Assembly (NCBI GenBank): GCA_006384855.1
Contig: VCJN01002150.1
Location: 1-64,000 of the forward strand
Direction: 5' to 3'
Source: Tetraselmis striata
Taxonomy: Eukaryota; Chlorophyta; Chlorodendrophyceae; Chlorodendrales; Chlorodendraceae
DNA: 64,000 bases
Under the pieces are notes generated by a model, which worked only from the letters and a program-made list of their open reading frames with translations, searched no databases and had not been told where the DNA came from. How positions within the stretch are numbered: position 1 is the first letter of the stretch; every line of letters begins with the position of its first letter. A program made the translations under genes and the position numbers. Shown piece by piece: positions 13,242 through 24,400 of the stretch.

Positions 13242-15841
13242 CATAATGTATGTTGTTTGCGTTTGAACTGCTGTCCAAAGATTATGGATTATGCTTCACG
13301 TACATTATCAACATGGGGTCATCCCTTAAGCTCGACTTACGATAGTATACCAGTGACTACCAGTTATCACACTTGGTACGCGGTAATCCTCACGACTTTT
13401 ACGCGTTTTCGATACTTCGCGTTTATTTCGATACTTTTTGTTGCACCGGTGACAAGGAATGCGCGCGAACGGTGGCAAAACACTACGGTACTTGTCGTGC
13501 TATTTGCAGTGGGGCTGACTTGTTTGGTGTGCTGCAGTTCGCGCTATGTCTCCACTTACCTCTTCTTATTCACGTTGCGTACGAGTTTGCACACGGGCGC
13601 GCGCCTGCCCGGCAAAGGTGTCATATTGGGCGTCATTTGGTTGCTTTGACACGTTCGATGCCGTGCAAATTAGGATCGTTTGGCACCAGATAACTCGAAT
13701 CTGCGTCAGTTTTACACTTGTTTCTTTGTTGGTTTCGTGCGCCTATTCAAGAATTTGATTCAAAACTTGAACTTCCACATACAAAGTTTACGATGCATGC
13801 CGGAACCACGCTTTGAAATCAACACGTTCTTGTGTGTTTGCCCCCCGCCCCACCGCCGCGTGCGTGCGCAGAGAAAAAACTGCAAATCATTATTTATTCT
13901 CGAAATGCGTGTAACATCTACATCTACATCTATCTGGGTAACTCGTGACAGGTCGTAAAAATCGCGATTTGTTAATGCATCAACGAGTGGGTTGATCCGT
14001 TTGTCATTTGTTGTAAATTCCGATGTAGCTCAAGATTCACACAGTCGTTAATTTCTCTCGTTATTGTGTGGCTCAACAACGATAACATACCGCGAACTCG
14101 ACGCGTGCTCACGGTATCGGAATACTACATAGTAAAACTATAATACACCGACGTTATATTCTGTTTGAATATGATAGCACGGACAATGGCGCGAAAATGT
14201 ACATTGTCATTTCGCAACCCGGAAACGCAATCATTCAGAGTTACATGGATACCAGCCGTCTCGCAGCATGTGCATGGGACCCCGTCTCGCTGCCTTTAAT
14301 CCCCTACGGCTCCTAGGAGTTCCGTTACAACGACACGGCTGTGCCCTGACAGTGTGCCGGTATGTGCCGCCGCGGCATCTCAGGGTCACACGGACTGGAT
14401 CCGCGGTGTCGGCATTCACGCGGACACGGTCGTCACCGGCAGCAAGGACCACACCGTGCGGTGCGTCCCCTCAGCAGCAACCCATGACACCGACCCTTGC
14501 GACATCGGTTATGGGTGCCGACGCGTTTAAAAAAACACCGCGAATGGGAACCTGCCCGATCTGCCAGAGGAAAACTATAAACCAAGTTATAGCGGAACTA
14601 CGAAGTAACTTGACAGTTGAATCAGCGATGCGTCGATTTTTCAGAAAATTTTCAAAGAAAGGGTTCTATATCACTGGCCTACAGTTCCATGAATTGCATT
14701 GCCAGCGCTTTGAAGTACCAGAGTTTTTTTCCATTACCAGCAGCGAGTAGCGAGTACCAGTACCAGTACCAGCAGTTCTGGGGAACTGCCCTTTTTGTAA
14801 TATACACCAGTACCAGCAGTACCAGCAGTAGCAGGTAGCGAGTAGCAGCAGCGAGCGTTACAGGTAGTCGCTACCAGAGTTTTTTTTCCATTACCAGCAG
14901 CGAGTAGCGAGTACCAGTACCAGAACCTCCCAACCGTGAGATCGTAATTGGACGGCTGTGTAATTAAGGGCCGTGGGCGGGCGGGTGGGTGGGTGGATTA
15001 TAGTACTTAGTAGTACATTCCAGTAGATAAGCGCTTTAGTCATGCACCTATAGGCCCGATCCGCTGCACTATACGGGTACCCGTACGGCAATAAAGCTCA
15101 CCGCCGAAAAATCGACGCTTCGCTGGATAACAGATAGGGTTATTTATAGATTGCACCAAATACTCGCACGCGGACACGGTCGTCACCGGCAGCAAGGACC
15201 ACACCGTGCGGTGCGTCCCCTCAGCAGCAACCCACGACACCGACCCTTGCAACAGCGGTTACAGGTACCGACGCGGTGAAAGAACACTGCGAATGGAAAC
15301 CTGCCCGATCTGCCAGAGGAAAACTATAAACCAAGCTATAGCGGAACTATAACGAATGATGTTATTTATAGGTTGCACCAAATAGCGCTACTCGCACGCA
15401 AGCTCGATTTGAGGTTCATTGTAAAAGTTCTTATCGGTGCGTCGGCACCCGTAGCTACCGTTAAACTGATCAAAATCATGCAATCACTGGATTATAATAG
15501 AGCCCGGGGGGGGGGGGGGGGGGTTAATTAAGGAATGGCGGCACTTTGTGAGCGTCCAGCGTAGCCGACAGGCAAGATACTGGCAACCACACACTCGGCT
15601 CTTCAATGCGAATGTGAAGACTTTGCCCTGCCTCGCGCTGCGAGGATCGCTGACTGTTGTTCTCCTGGGCTCATGCCGCAGGTTGTGGGACAAGCGGGCC
15701 AGCCGCGAGGTCGCGTGCCTATGCAGCCAGCCGGACCACGGCTCCGAGATCCGCGCCGTGTCTGTGGACGCCGCGGGCATTGCCGCCGGCTTTGTGGATG
15801 GGCAGCTGCGCACGTGGGACTTTCGGGCAGAGCAGCGCTAG
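9536..15841 (+). CDS. F-box/WD40-repeat protein (probable SCF substrate receptor)
   Basis: Likely a substrate-recognition subunit of an SCF ubiquitin ligase. Exons: 9536-9612, 9922-10087, 10223-10323, 10533-10946, 12071-12126, 12795-12873, 14384-14460 and 15682-15841 (stop TAG). Exon 1 carries the second half of an F-box (VCRTWRCYVEEPKLWKQLF). Exon 2 has the W-E-x-Y linker (CPWREAYRREAILAGNWARG) typical of F-box/WD proteins, then the first WD repeat. Later repeats show clear GH...WD signatures: DRTVKVWDRDTG, SGSRDRTVCLWDYG, SASLDRMVRVWDIS, GAMDGVLRLWDRRS, GSKDHTVR-LWDKR and a last one ending LRTWDF. All junctions from 10223 on close in phase. Exon 2 does not: its two halves are in different frames, so it holds one net indel or an unseen tiny intron. 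The F-box N-terminal half is missing. Introns contain repeats and a partial copy of exon 7. Confidence 0.8.
10376..10429. repeat. CA microsatellite after a C homopolymer
   Basis: Within the intron 10324-10532, a run of about 16 C is followed by alternating (CA) and (CGCA) units. It is a simple sequence repeat with no coding role. Confidence 0.9.
13195..13245. repeat. TA/ATAC microsatellite
   Basis: Alternating TA with interspersed ACATAC units inside the intron 12874-14383 of the F-box/WD40 gene. The surrounding 1.4 kb is AT-richer than the exons and has no recognised gene. Confidence 0.9.
14507..14610 (+). repeat. MITE-like repeat copy (left part)
   Basis: GGGTGCCGACGCG is followed by GCGAATGGGAACCTGCCCGA and a TATAGCGGAACTA segment. 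It is closely similar to 15257-15360 and more distantly to copies at 20.6, 26.2 and 59.5 kb. It follows WD40 exon 7 directly and was copied with it. The right terminal repeat is not seen here. Confidence 0.6.
14700..14960 (+). repeat. CAGTAC-type tandem repeat with duplicated flank
   Basis: Units of CAGTAC/CAGTAG/CAGCAG run through 14740-14840. A block reading CCATTACCAGCAGCGAGTAG, preceded by a T run, occurs at about 14728 and again at about 14890, so one block of about 50 bp is duplicated around the array. It lies in the last intron of the F-box/WD40 gene. Confidence 0.75.
15160..15360 (+). repeat. Partial duplicate of WD40 exon 7 plus flank
   Basis: 15166-15360 repeats 14420-14610 with few differences. 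It covers the second half of exon 7 (HADTVVTGSKDHTVR), its donor site, intron sequence and the MITE-like repeat. The upstream half of the exon, with its acceptor, is absent, so this copy should not be spliced as a normal exon. It is a local segmental duplication inside the intron 14461-15681. Confidence 0.85.
15257..15460. repeat. MITE-like element with both ends
   Basis: This is the best-defined copy of the family. It starts CGGTTACAGGTACCGACGCG and ends GCGTCGGCACCCGTAGCTAC, which are imperfect inverted complements, about 200 bp apart. It has no coding capacity. Similar ends occur at 4427-4610 and 26180-26372. I did not identify a reliable target-site duplication. Confidence 0.6.
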
Positions 15842-16637
15842 TTGTGACAACGCGAGCCCAAACTTGCATGACTATTTTGAGTGCAGGGGTGCGCTGCATG
15901 GAGAGGGGGGGGGGGGGGGGGGGGGGGGGATCGGCACGTTCTGACCTAGAGACGTGCTGAGGATGATTCATGTATTAATAGCCCGTGCAGTGCAAGGCTA
16001 TATCTACAGCACAATCGCGTCAATGGGACATTGTTTCAGTGTGACTGAAAGGATGCTCTTTCGAGCAGTAAATGGCCTACCATCTCCGCACAAGAATGGG
16101 CATGTGACAGGCCAGGTAGGGTACGGGTTGAATGCTCCGCATCGCAGGGCTGAACAAGGGGCGTCACGCCGTCCCCAAAGCGGGTACCTGGCTATGCAGC
16201 CCCGTGGCATGGGAAAATGGAAATGTTGTGTAACATATCAGCCGGTCAGGTGAAGACCCTCGCCAGCACGGGGAGAGCCTCGATCTCGTTCCCTGAGCCC
16301 CCTGCCCACTTTTACACCCGATTGCCCATTGACGAACACCACGTTGATACGAGTATGTGGCACCGCAGCACGTCCAGCAGCTCCTGAAGCGGCCGCAGCC
16401 CCGCGGTAAAAGCGACTCTGCGGCGCTGCCACGTCGCTGACCCCAGGGTAAGAAGGCGAGGCTCGCGCAGTTTCATTCGAATTAGCGGTCGCCGTTCGAA
16501 AAATGAAACGCGTGTTTTTACGCCGTTTTTAAGGACTTCATGCTTGAAAATGATCTTTAAAATTGTATGAAGAAAGCCGCGTGAATGGGCTTTCGGAGTC
16601 GTTTGGTTGCTGAGCGATCCGAAAACGGGCTCCGATC
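15842..16637. other. Intergenic, nothing recognised
   Basis: This stretch follows the F-box/WD40 stop codon. It has a G homopolymer at about 15906-15929 and otherwise unremarkable sequence with no conserved frame. Confidence 0.5.
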
Positions 16638-17790
16638 ATGCCTGCAAGGAAGCGCTGCTTAGTCGCACAATTCACCGTGGGGGCGGCACCCGCCGCTCTG
16701 TCCCTGCGCGATGTCGACGCGATGTGTGGGGTGGGTCATCCCGGCGTCGCCCGCGTGGTAGAGTATCACGAGTGCAAGTCCGCCCGTCGGCTTAATCATA
16801 ATGGAGTATTTCCGCGGCGGAAAACACGAGGCGGGCCTGTGGGAACGCGGATCGTTGCCCGAGGAGGACGTGCGCGACATCGCCATGCAGCGCCTGCTTC
16901 TGAGGCCGTGCGATACATGCACTCGCAGGCCGTTGATCGCCGCGACCTGGATTTGGACAGGCTGATAGTAGCGCGGACGAGGACGGCCTGTCTTCGATCA
17001 ACGTGGTGGAATTTATTGGCGAGTTGGGCACGCCGCGCGGAGTTGGCAGCCCTGCTAGTGTGACGGAATGTTGCGCGATGACGATGACAATACTCTTGCT
17101 GATGAACCGTCGTCTATTAGGCTTGATGCGCAATTACCCGCCGGCTGTAGTGCGAAACACGTGCGAGGACATGAAATTTATGGGGATGTGTATCAACGAA
17201 GTAATAATAATTCCCGCGACTACGAATCTACGGTATTATTAATGGAAAAGTATATCGTCTTGCCCGGCCCATATATGTATATTTTTATTTCTATATACAT
17301 ATATATGACGAGATGTCGTAGATGTATTGTTAGATACCTGGCCGTGTGTGATATATAACCTCCAACCGCCTACAGCTCCATGTAAGGCCCCTCTCTCTCT
17401 CGCTCTGTAACTAAATATGTATGCGCGCTATTGGCCATTCCACACGCTGCGGCGGCGCTGGTGCCGCAATTGCGGCTTTAGAGGTTCTGCACACAGTCGG
17501 CGATAAAGGAAATTATGAAATAAACTTTGCGGCAAACGAGGAGTGCGACGTGTGGAGTCCCGCAGTGATGTTGTTTGCCCTGCCGGCTAGACACGTGCCC
17601 AGCAGAGGCACCACGACTTCCGAGATCGTCACGCACGTCAGAGGCGCGCAGGGTGTATGTTCGACGACCCCGTATGAACCCGCTGATCTCGTTCGCCAGC
17701 AGCAAAGGACCTTGTAGTGTGCCTGCTGAAGCCGGACCCTGCCCTCCGCCTCATACTCGACGAATCTCTCAGCACCACCGGATAAAGGAA
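16638..17790 (+). pseudogene. Decayed protein kinase (CaMK/AGC-like)
   Basis: Pieces of a Ser/Thr kinase domain appear in the right order but in different frames. They are: a subdomain IV-like piece (LRDVDAMCGVGHPGVARVVE); subdomain V (GLIIMEYFRGGKHEAGLWER, then EEDVRDIAMQ); subdomain VI (AVRYMHSQAVDRRDLDLDR, with the usual HRDLK..N altered); a GTPRGVGSPA piece like the activation-loop end; subdomain VIII-IX (LEVLHTVGDKGNYEINFAA, then DVWSPAVMLFAL, where PE and SLG would be expected); and subdomain XI (AKDLVVCLLKPDPALRLILD). Several frame changes and stops separate these pieces, and no splice sites rescue all of them. I therefore call it a pseudogene. Some gaps could be introns, for example around 17060-17420. 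The ATP-binding lobe and the DFG motif are not seen. Confidence 0.6.
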
Positions 17791-18434
17791 TGACGACTTG
17801 GGGATGGCGGCCTCGTACTATCCATATGCTGCTTACTCCTATTCCAAAAAATACATCGCAGTATATGAAGACGAAATCATCAGAATGTAAATATGTAAAC
17901 GACGATATTCCTAGCACGACTGCAACACGAGTTGGGACTATTAGCATGACGTCGACACGAGTTATATTTTCTACCATGCATCAGGATACTCTACGCATTG
18001 CGCAGTTACCGAAAATCGTCAGCAACCCGCCACCGGACTGTAGTGTTATCATCATTCTTTCCAAGGTTTCCTCTTGCCTCCGGAATACTGTTTGCGGACA
18101 TGACTGCAGCTCTTACGATACCCGCGTGCATGCGGCGTGCAATGTTCCATATGCGTACAAGATTTCAAAGCACGTGAGGTAAAGCATGAAATTACGCGGG
18201 CGAGTTCCTGGCCAATTGCGCCGACCAGTGTGGCGCCTGAACGAGAGGCCCAGCCGGGGCGTAGCGCCCGCCCGTAATGCCCCTCTCACACGAAGGTCCC
18301 GTCAAGCGGCTGGAGGAAGGGCCGCTTTCTAGCGTGAATCTGGTGGAATCTGCCGCCGATTTTGTGCATGGTGAGACGCGCCGTCGAGTGGTGGGTCCTC
18401 GCGCTGATCTGGCTACACGCCGCGACAGCACAAC
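17791..18434. other. Intergenic, nothing recognised
   Basis: AT-richer DNA between the kinase remnant and the 3' end of the prolidase gene. No conserved frame is visible. Confidence 0.5.
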
Positions 18435-21400
18435 CTATTCGTCCCCGGCCTTCCGCTTGCTGCGGGTGCGCGGCCACGGCGCGCCCGCCATCACCGCCTC
18501 GACGTCGTCAATCTCACGCGGCACGTCCGTCAGCGAGTAGCACCCGTCCCGCGTGATGACAAGGTTGTCCTGCGACACACCGACGTCGCCGGTTCAGGCT
18601 TTCCGTCGGGTCGGCACCCCCGTGTCGCCGTCGGGGCAGTGTGCCCGTCGGCCTCGGCTAAGCACGACAGGCACGTCGCAGATAGCAGGCGGCGCGTGAC
18701 GCGTGGAGTCACCTCCAGGCGGACGCCCCCCGACTTCATGAAGCCCCGAACGCGGTCCTGAACAAAGAAGCCCGCGAGCGCCTCGTCCGCCAGCGCCGGC
18801 TCCAGCAGGTAGCTGTTGAAGTAGCAGCCCGGCTCCACTGTGAGCACCATGCCCTCCTCCAGGACCCTGTGAAAGAGGGGCTCGGCATCAGGCGCACGAA
18901 GCCCCCGAGCCGAGTGCTTGGGCAGCCGCGGGGCAGTGCGAGCTGCGGTGCAAGCCGGCCGGCGCTCCCCGAGCTACTGCGATTCGGTGTGAACATGTGG
19001 CGCCAACGGCACACATGCAACATTCCCGGCTTTTGATACGCCTTGCATTAAATGATCGAGGTACCATGACATCGGCAGGGGAGAGTGAAGAGACGACAAA
19101 ACTCATGGGAAGGCATGCCATTAGGCCAATTCGCGGCTGCCTCGCATAGGCGGGGGGATCGGCACCTCGCTGTCCGCAGCGCCTTGATGCTGGGCTCGAG
19201 GATGCGCTCCGGGAAGCCTGGCGGGTAGCCCCCCACGTCGTGGGTGTCCAGGCCTGGCGAGGGCGGCGGCCACGGAGCGCACCGTCAGAAACTGAGCAGG
19301 GGTGAGGCTGCCTGACACCATGTGGCATGACATTTACATCATTGGAGAGATGTGGCAGCAGGGGGGTGCATAATTTGAAACGTCAACGATAGTCTTGCTT
19401 GTCACTCATCGACCTGCCCTTTTGCCGAGAATCGCGCAAAGCTTTGAGTCATCTGCGCATGCGGCGGGTTGGCATCACATGTACGGCGGCGACCCCGCAT
19501 GTTTACCGCTGTGCGCCCTTCGCCGCGGTTTGCAACTCGGTCATTTTCTTCATGTACACACTTTATTGTGTTTCTTAGCGGAACGGTCGGAGAGTATTAC
19601 GCAGTTGCTGGAAATGACGCTACTGCTCACAAACGGCTGGAGGCAGACAAGTAGTGACTCGGGGGATCAGAAGAAAATATATATATAAAACAAGTCATAT
19701 ATATAGACGAAAGTGCAATTTAATGTTCGAAATTGCTGACAGACGGAGGTTGGTGCACCCCAAACCACGGAAACGTCACATTTGATATATAATTGCAATG
19801 ATGTATGACTTTTGGCTTGAAACGCGCCGAAAGCATTCGGACGATTTCATGTTGTGTAATTTTCTGCGCTCTACGGCTATTGGCTAATGCAGTAATGTAT
19901 CAGTAACAACAATGCCTGAATACTTTCCGAACTTGGAATAGTAATTGCCGTCCGCGTTCTTTATTGGGTTTTTTGAACCACTGGCTTTCTATCGGGATGA
20001 GGTCCCTGTGGCCTGCTGCGTATAATAGTAAGGCCGGCATAGGTAGTAAGACTAAAATCGCCCTGTGAGCAAATCGGACACACCAACGCGGTGTCACGAT
20101 GGTTGGAAAAACACGTGACCCGTGGGTGCGTGCTTATTGTTTCTTCCTCGGTCCCGCGTGGCCGCCCTCGATGACACAACAGTGCCACCGGCAGGGTTTG
20201 CCAGTGGGTCAGAGACGTCTGGCTGAGCCCCACCGATGAAATGGCCCAAGCCGCATGGGAAGAAGAGCGCGCCCACGTGCTTGGCCATCATGTCGTCGAC
20301 GTCACCCTGCAACACGAGAGTCCGTCACCCGCGCGTACTTGAAGCATTGTTCCACACTTTACGTGGGGCCGGACCAGGGGAAGGGGAGGCCCCACCTGCA
20401 GCAGCCCCCCTGCCTTGAGACCCTCCAGGAGCTTGCGGGTGGCCAGGCGGTGCATGTCCGGCCAGCTCACGCCCGGCTTGAGCGCCGCGATCACGCTCTG
20501 TTGGCGAGTTCAGCACAACGCGCACCGGAGGAGCTCAGCCGCAACGCCACGAGCGCGGCACCGCTCAAACCCGAAACCCCTAGGCTTGGTGCACCTCGAG
20601 GCTGTTTGAGCGCTGCCTTACGAATGCCGGCGCGGTAAGAAGAGCACTGCGAATAAGAGCCCGCCCTGCCTGGCAGAGGTCGAATGCAGGCAAATACGAA
20701 ATGACATACAACTGAATCGAGCTCTCCTGTCTGAGCTTGATTGCAGAATTGTCTGCACCCAGCGTCAGGGAAGGGCCCGCCCCTGACGAGACCGCATAGA
20801 GTCCGCTAAGTAAAGCACATACGGCGGGGTGTCTGGAGGCCGCGTGGCTATGTTGCAGTACAGTGGTACTAATTTCGCATCGCCGGTATTGGTACGCGAC
20901 ACGAGAGGCGTACGGGGGATAGGCAATGCAGACGCAACTATGGCGGAAACATAGCGAATGCTCTCGTACGCTGCATGCAAGCCCAATCTATGGCTGAGAA
21001 TAAGGGTTAATCTTATAGGGGTGCCGGCATCCGCTGTCATCTGTGGCAAACTCATTCTGTGAGGCCGACGGCGGACCAGCGAACCCAGGCCGGGGGGGGG
21101 GGGGGGGGGGGAGGGGGGCTCGCCTTGAAGGCGGAGAGCACGGCTCCGTACACAATCCTCTGGTCCTCAGAGAACTTGCCGCCGACGGGGAACGAGGTGG
21201 TGATGTCCGAGTCGTAGCCGTAGTACTCGCAGCCCATGTCGCACACCATCATGTCACCCTCCTCCAGCTGGCGGTCTGCGGGCGAGGCAAGGCCGGACAG
21301 GCAGGCCCAGGCCCGTTCCTGCTCAGCCACGCCATCCTGTCTTGCTGTCAACGCGCCGCCAAGACAGCCGGCGGGCGGGCAACCACGCTGCATGCTCTTG

Positions 21401-24400
21401 GCGGAGGGAACCGGGGCGTTGTCGAAGGAAGCCGGGTGGCACGTGCGGCACATTGATGGGCTGAGGATCACCGTGGGAAGCGGGGCGCCTTCCCTCCCTC
21501 CCTCCCTCGCTCTATCTGCTCATGTATACCTCACTCCCTCGCTCTATCCTTGCCGGCCACTTGTTGCCGTTGCAACAGTGCCAATCGGCGCCGGGCGCGA
21601 ACAACGTACGGATGCCAACATGGTTTGCGGCCGCTATCTAAGCGGCTATCAACCCACGCAGGGAAAAGTTACGAAACACAGCCGGGAGAGGAACCTTTTT
21701 TTTAATTGATGCTTGCATAGTTGACCTTATGTAGAGGGCTCCACGCTGCGCACTTTAATTAGTGGACCCTGTGCGAGTTTGCGCCGGCTGGCCCGTAAGA
21801 CAGCTGCGTAAGACAGCTGGCCCGGTTCGCCCGCGAAAGGTTGTACGGAAGTTCACATATCAAAGCATCCTTGAATGAACAGATCACCCCGCGTGCCCAC
21901 GCCCCCCTAACACCAGGCTTGATGTTGAGACTTGCAGCACAGAGTTCTCATCAATCTGAGAAATCGCATGCTTTCATCCATGTCGACGGTTCGGGACTGA
22001 CGCAAACTCCCACTGATGAAGCTGCGAGCAGTCTCGCGGCCCGCGAAACCATGGGGTGAACGAAGAGCGAACTGCCATTGCTCTATTTGCCATATAGCAC
22101 TGATGCGAAAGCATGTCCAAGGTTTAAGTTTATTTTGAAATTGATCTGGTATAACATTGCTACAACTTCACTCCTGTCAGTCTATTGATTACGCGGGCCA
22201 GCTGTCTTACTACGGCCCGGCTGCATGAACCCGCGTAGGGTCGCCTTAGCCCTCCGTAGCATGCAGCCCTTTGAAGGCCAGGTTGACCTTTGGGAATCAC
22301 CGATCACCGAGTGAGGGGGCAGCCAGGCTTGGGGCTAGGGCCCTAGTTGCTAGCCCGTGGCGGCCATATGCTAAGCAGCATAGTCGGCCTCCAGATAGCA
22401 GAAAAGTGGGGGGGGGGGGGGGGGGGGGGGCGCACTGTTGGGGGCGCCCGCATGGCCGTAGTGGAGCACGGCGCCGTTGGGGCCGGAGGCGCAGATGGGC
22501 GTGTAGGGCGCGTGCCGGCAGCCGCCGTGGGCGTAGCAGTGGTGCAGGAAGGCCGCCTCCAGCTGGTACTCCATCATGCGCGCCGTGCAGCCGCGCATCA
22601 TCTGCGACCGTCAAAAAACCCTCAAGCGTTTCACTGTTGGCAGACCTGCCCCGGGGGCGAAAAAGAAAACCACATCCTTACTACATCCCCCCGCCCTCAT
22701 CCCGCCGCCACCGTAAGAAACAGCGCACTTGCACACCGGACAATAAAGTTACTGTACCACTGTTAAATTGGGTTCGTGGGCCCCAAAAATAACATCTGTT
22801 TTTGCAGCAATGGCTCGGACTTTAAACTTGTGGTATGTTGTGGTGTGTTCTGATGTATCTACGTATTTTATTACACATTCCCCGCTTCGCCGGGGAGGCA
22901 ATAAGAAATGATACCATACCGGGAGCCCAAAGTGTGGTTACGGTACACGAGCGCACACTTGGCAAGGGGAGTAGTAAGGGCGTGGTTTAAGATGGTGATC
23001 CAACAGTGTTGGGAATTCCGCCACTGGCCTCCAATTAGTCTTGCATAATGCTTCGGCAATTTGCTGGATAACTATAACGGAGCGTCGCCTACCCAGGGCT
23101 TTCCGAAAGTAGATCACTGCCTACTAAACGGCCGCCTCACAGACTCTGCCAGGGTTTTAGGGTTTCACTGGTTGCCAGTCCTGTTCCGGGGGCCGGAAAA
23201 AAAAGGCCAGGTGGAGACTGTGCGTGGCGCATGGCTGATCCTGAGGGGCGCATCCCTGCCGAGCCATCATGTGTGTGGGCGTTCTTTCTCATGGCGGGCG
23301 CACCGCGACGTGTCCCTCGCTCGCGATCTCGTTCGCATAGCGCAGCGCCTGGATCTCCATGCCGGTCTTGTGCTGCGCACGTCGGCCAGGCAGCCGGCCA
23401 GTCCGGACAGCGCCCACGGTGGGCGACAGACATTGAATCAGCCGCCCCTCGCACCTCATATGACAGACGAGGTTTGCTTGCTTCGTGCGCTCTTTACCCC
23501 AAACTGGAAACTTTTAGGCACCATGCACAGTCCTGACGCGATCGTTCTTCTGGCTCTGTCCCGGAGCTAGCTAGGTCTTTTAGCGCTTTGCGGCTGGTTG
23601 CATAGTGATTACAACCCCCCAAATTTCCAACGTCAACACAACATACCCCCAAAGCCATGAAGCCATGGTGTGCAAGTTTGTTTCTGGCACTGCAGGGCAG
23701 CGGGGGCTGATGCTGTAACGCTGATCTCAAGCGGCAACTGCGCGCTGAGACGATCAGAAGGGGGGAGGGGGAGAGGGGGGCGGTTGGGGGTGGGTGGAGG
23801 GGGCTCACGACTCGGCACTCGGTGAGGACAAAGTGCAGGCAGGCGGTCTCCACCTCAAAGGCATCCATCCCCTCAAACTGCGCCGGCGCCGTGGCGCGCC
23901 CACTGCGGCCAACCACCAGGCGCAACCGGTCAGCTGCCCCCCCCCCCCCCCCCCCCTCTTGCCTTGTGAACTGCATCCCTTACTCGTAGGGCTCCGGAGA
24001 CTAGCGCCCGGCCGGGATTCATTTTGGGACGTGTTGCGGTCCGGTGGGGGGGGGGGGGGGGATTCGAGACTCATCACGAAAAGTCATAGCCGATCCTAGT
24101 TACCGATCCGCCCTAACTCCGGCCTACCCAAGTAATCCTAGGTCCACGGCAACCACAGGGTCCCGGTGAGGACCTTCGTGGAGTGGGACCTTAGCCATGC
24201 CGGATGAAGCGTAGGGGCACCGGCGGGATATCATAGGGAATAGGTGAACCCGGGCCGTTTTTTTATCTTACACTTTTTTGTACATTCCAAAAATGCACTA
24301 AACGTCCGACTTTTTGGACGATTCAGAGTCCACCCGAGCAGACCGGCACAAAGGACAAACACCCGATCGCCTAGGCAATTTATCATAACAGTCCGCGCAA

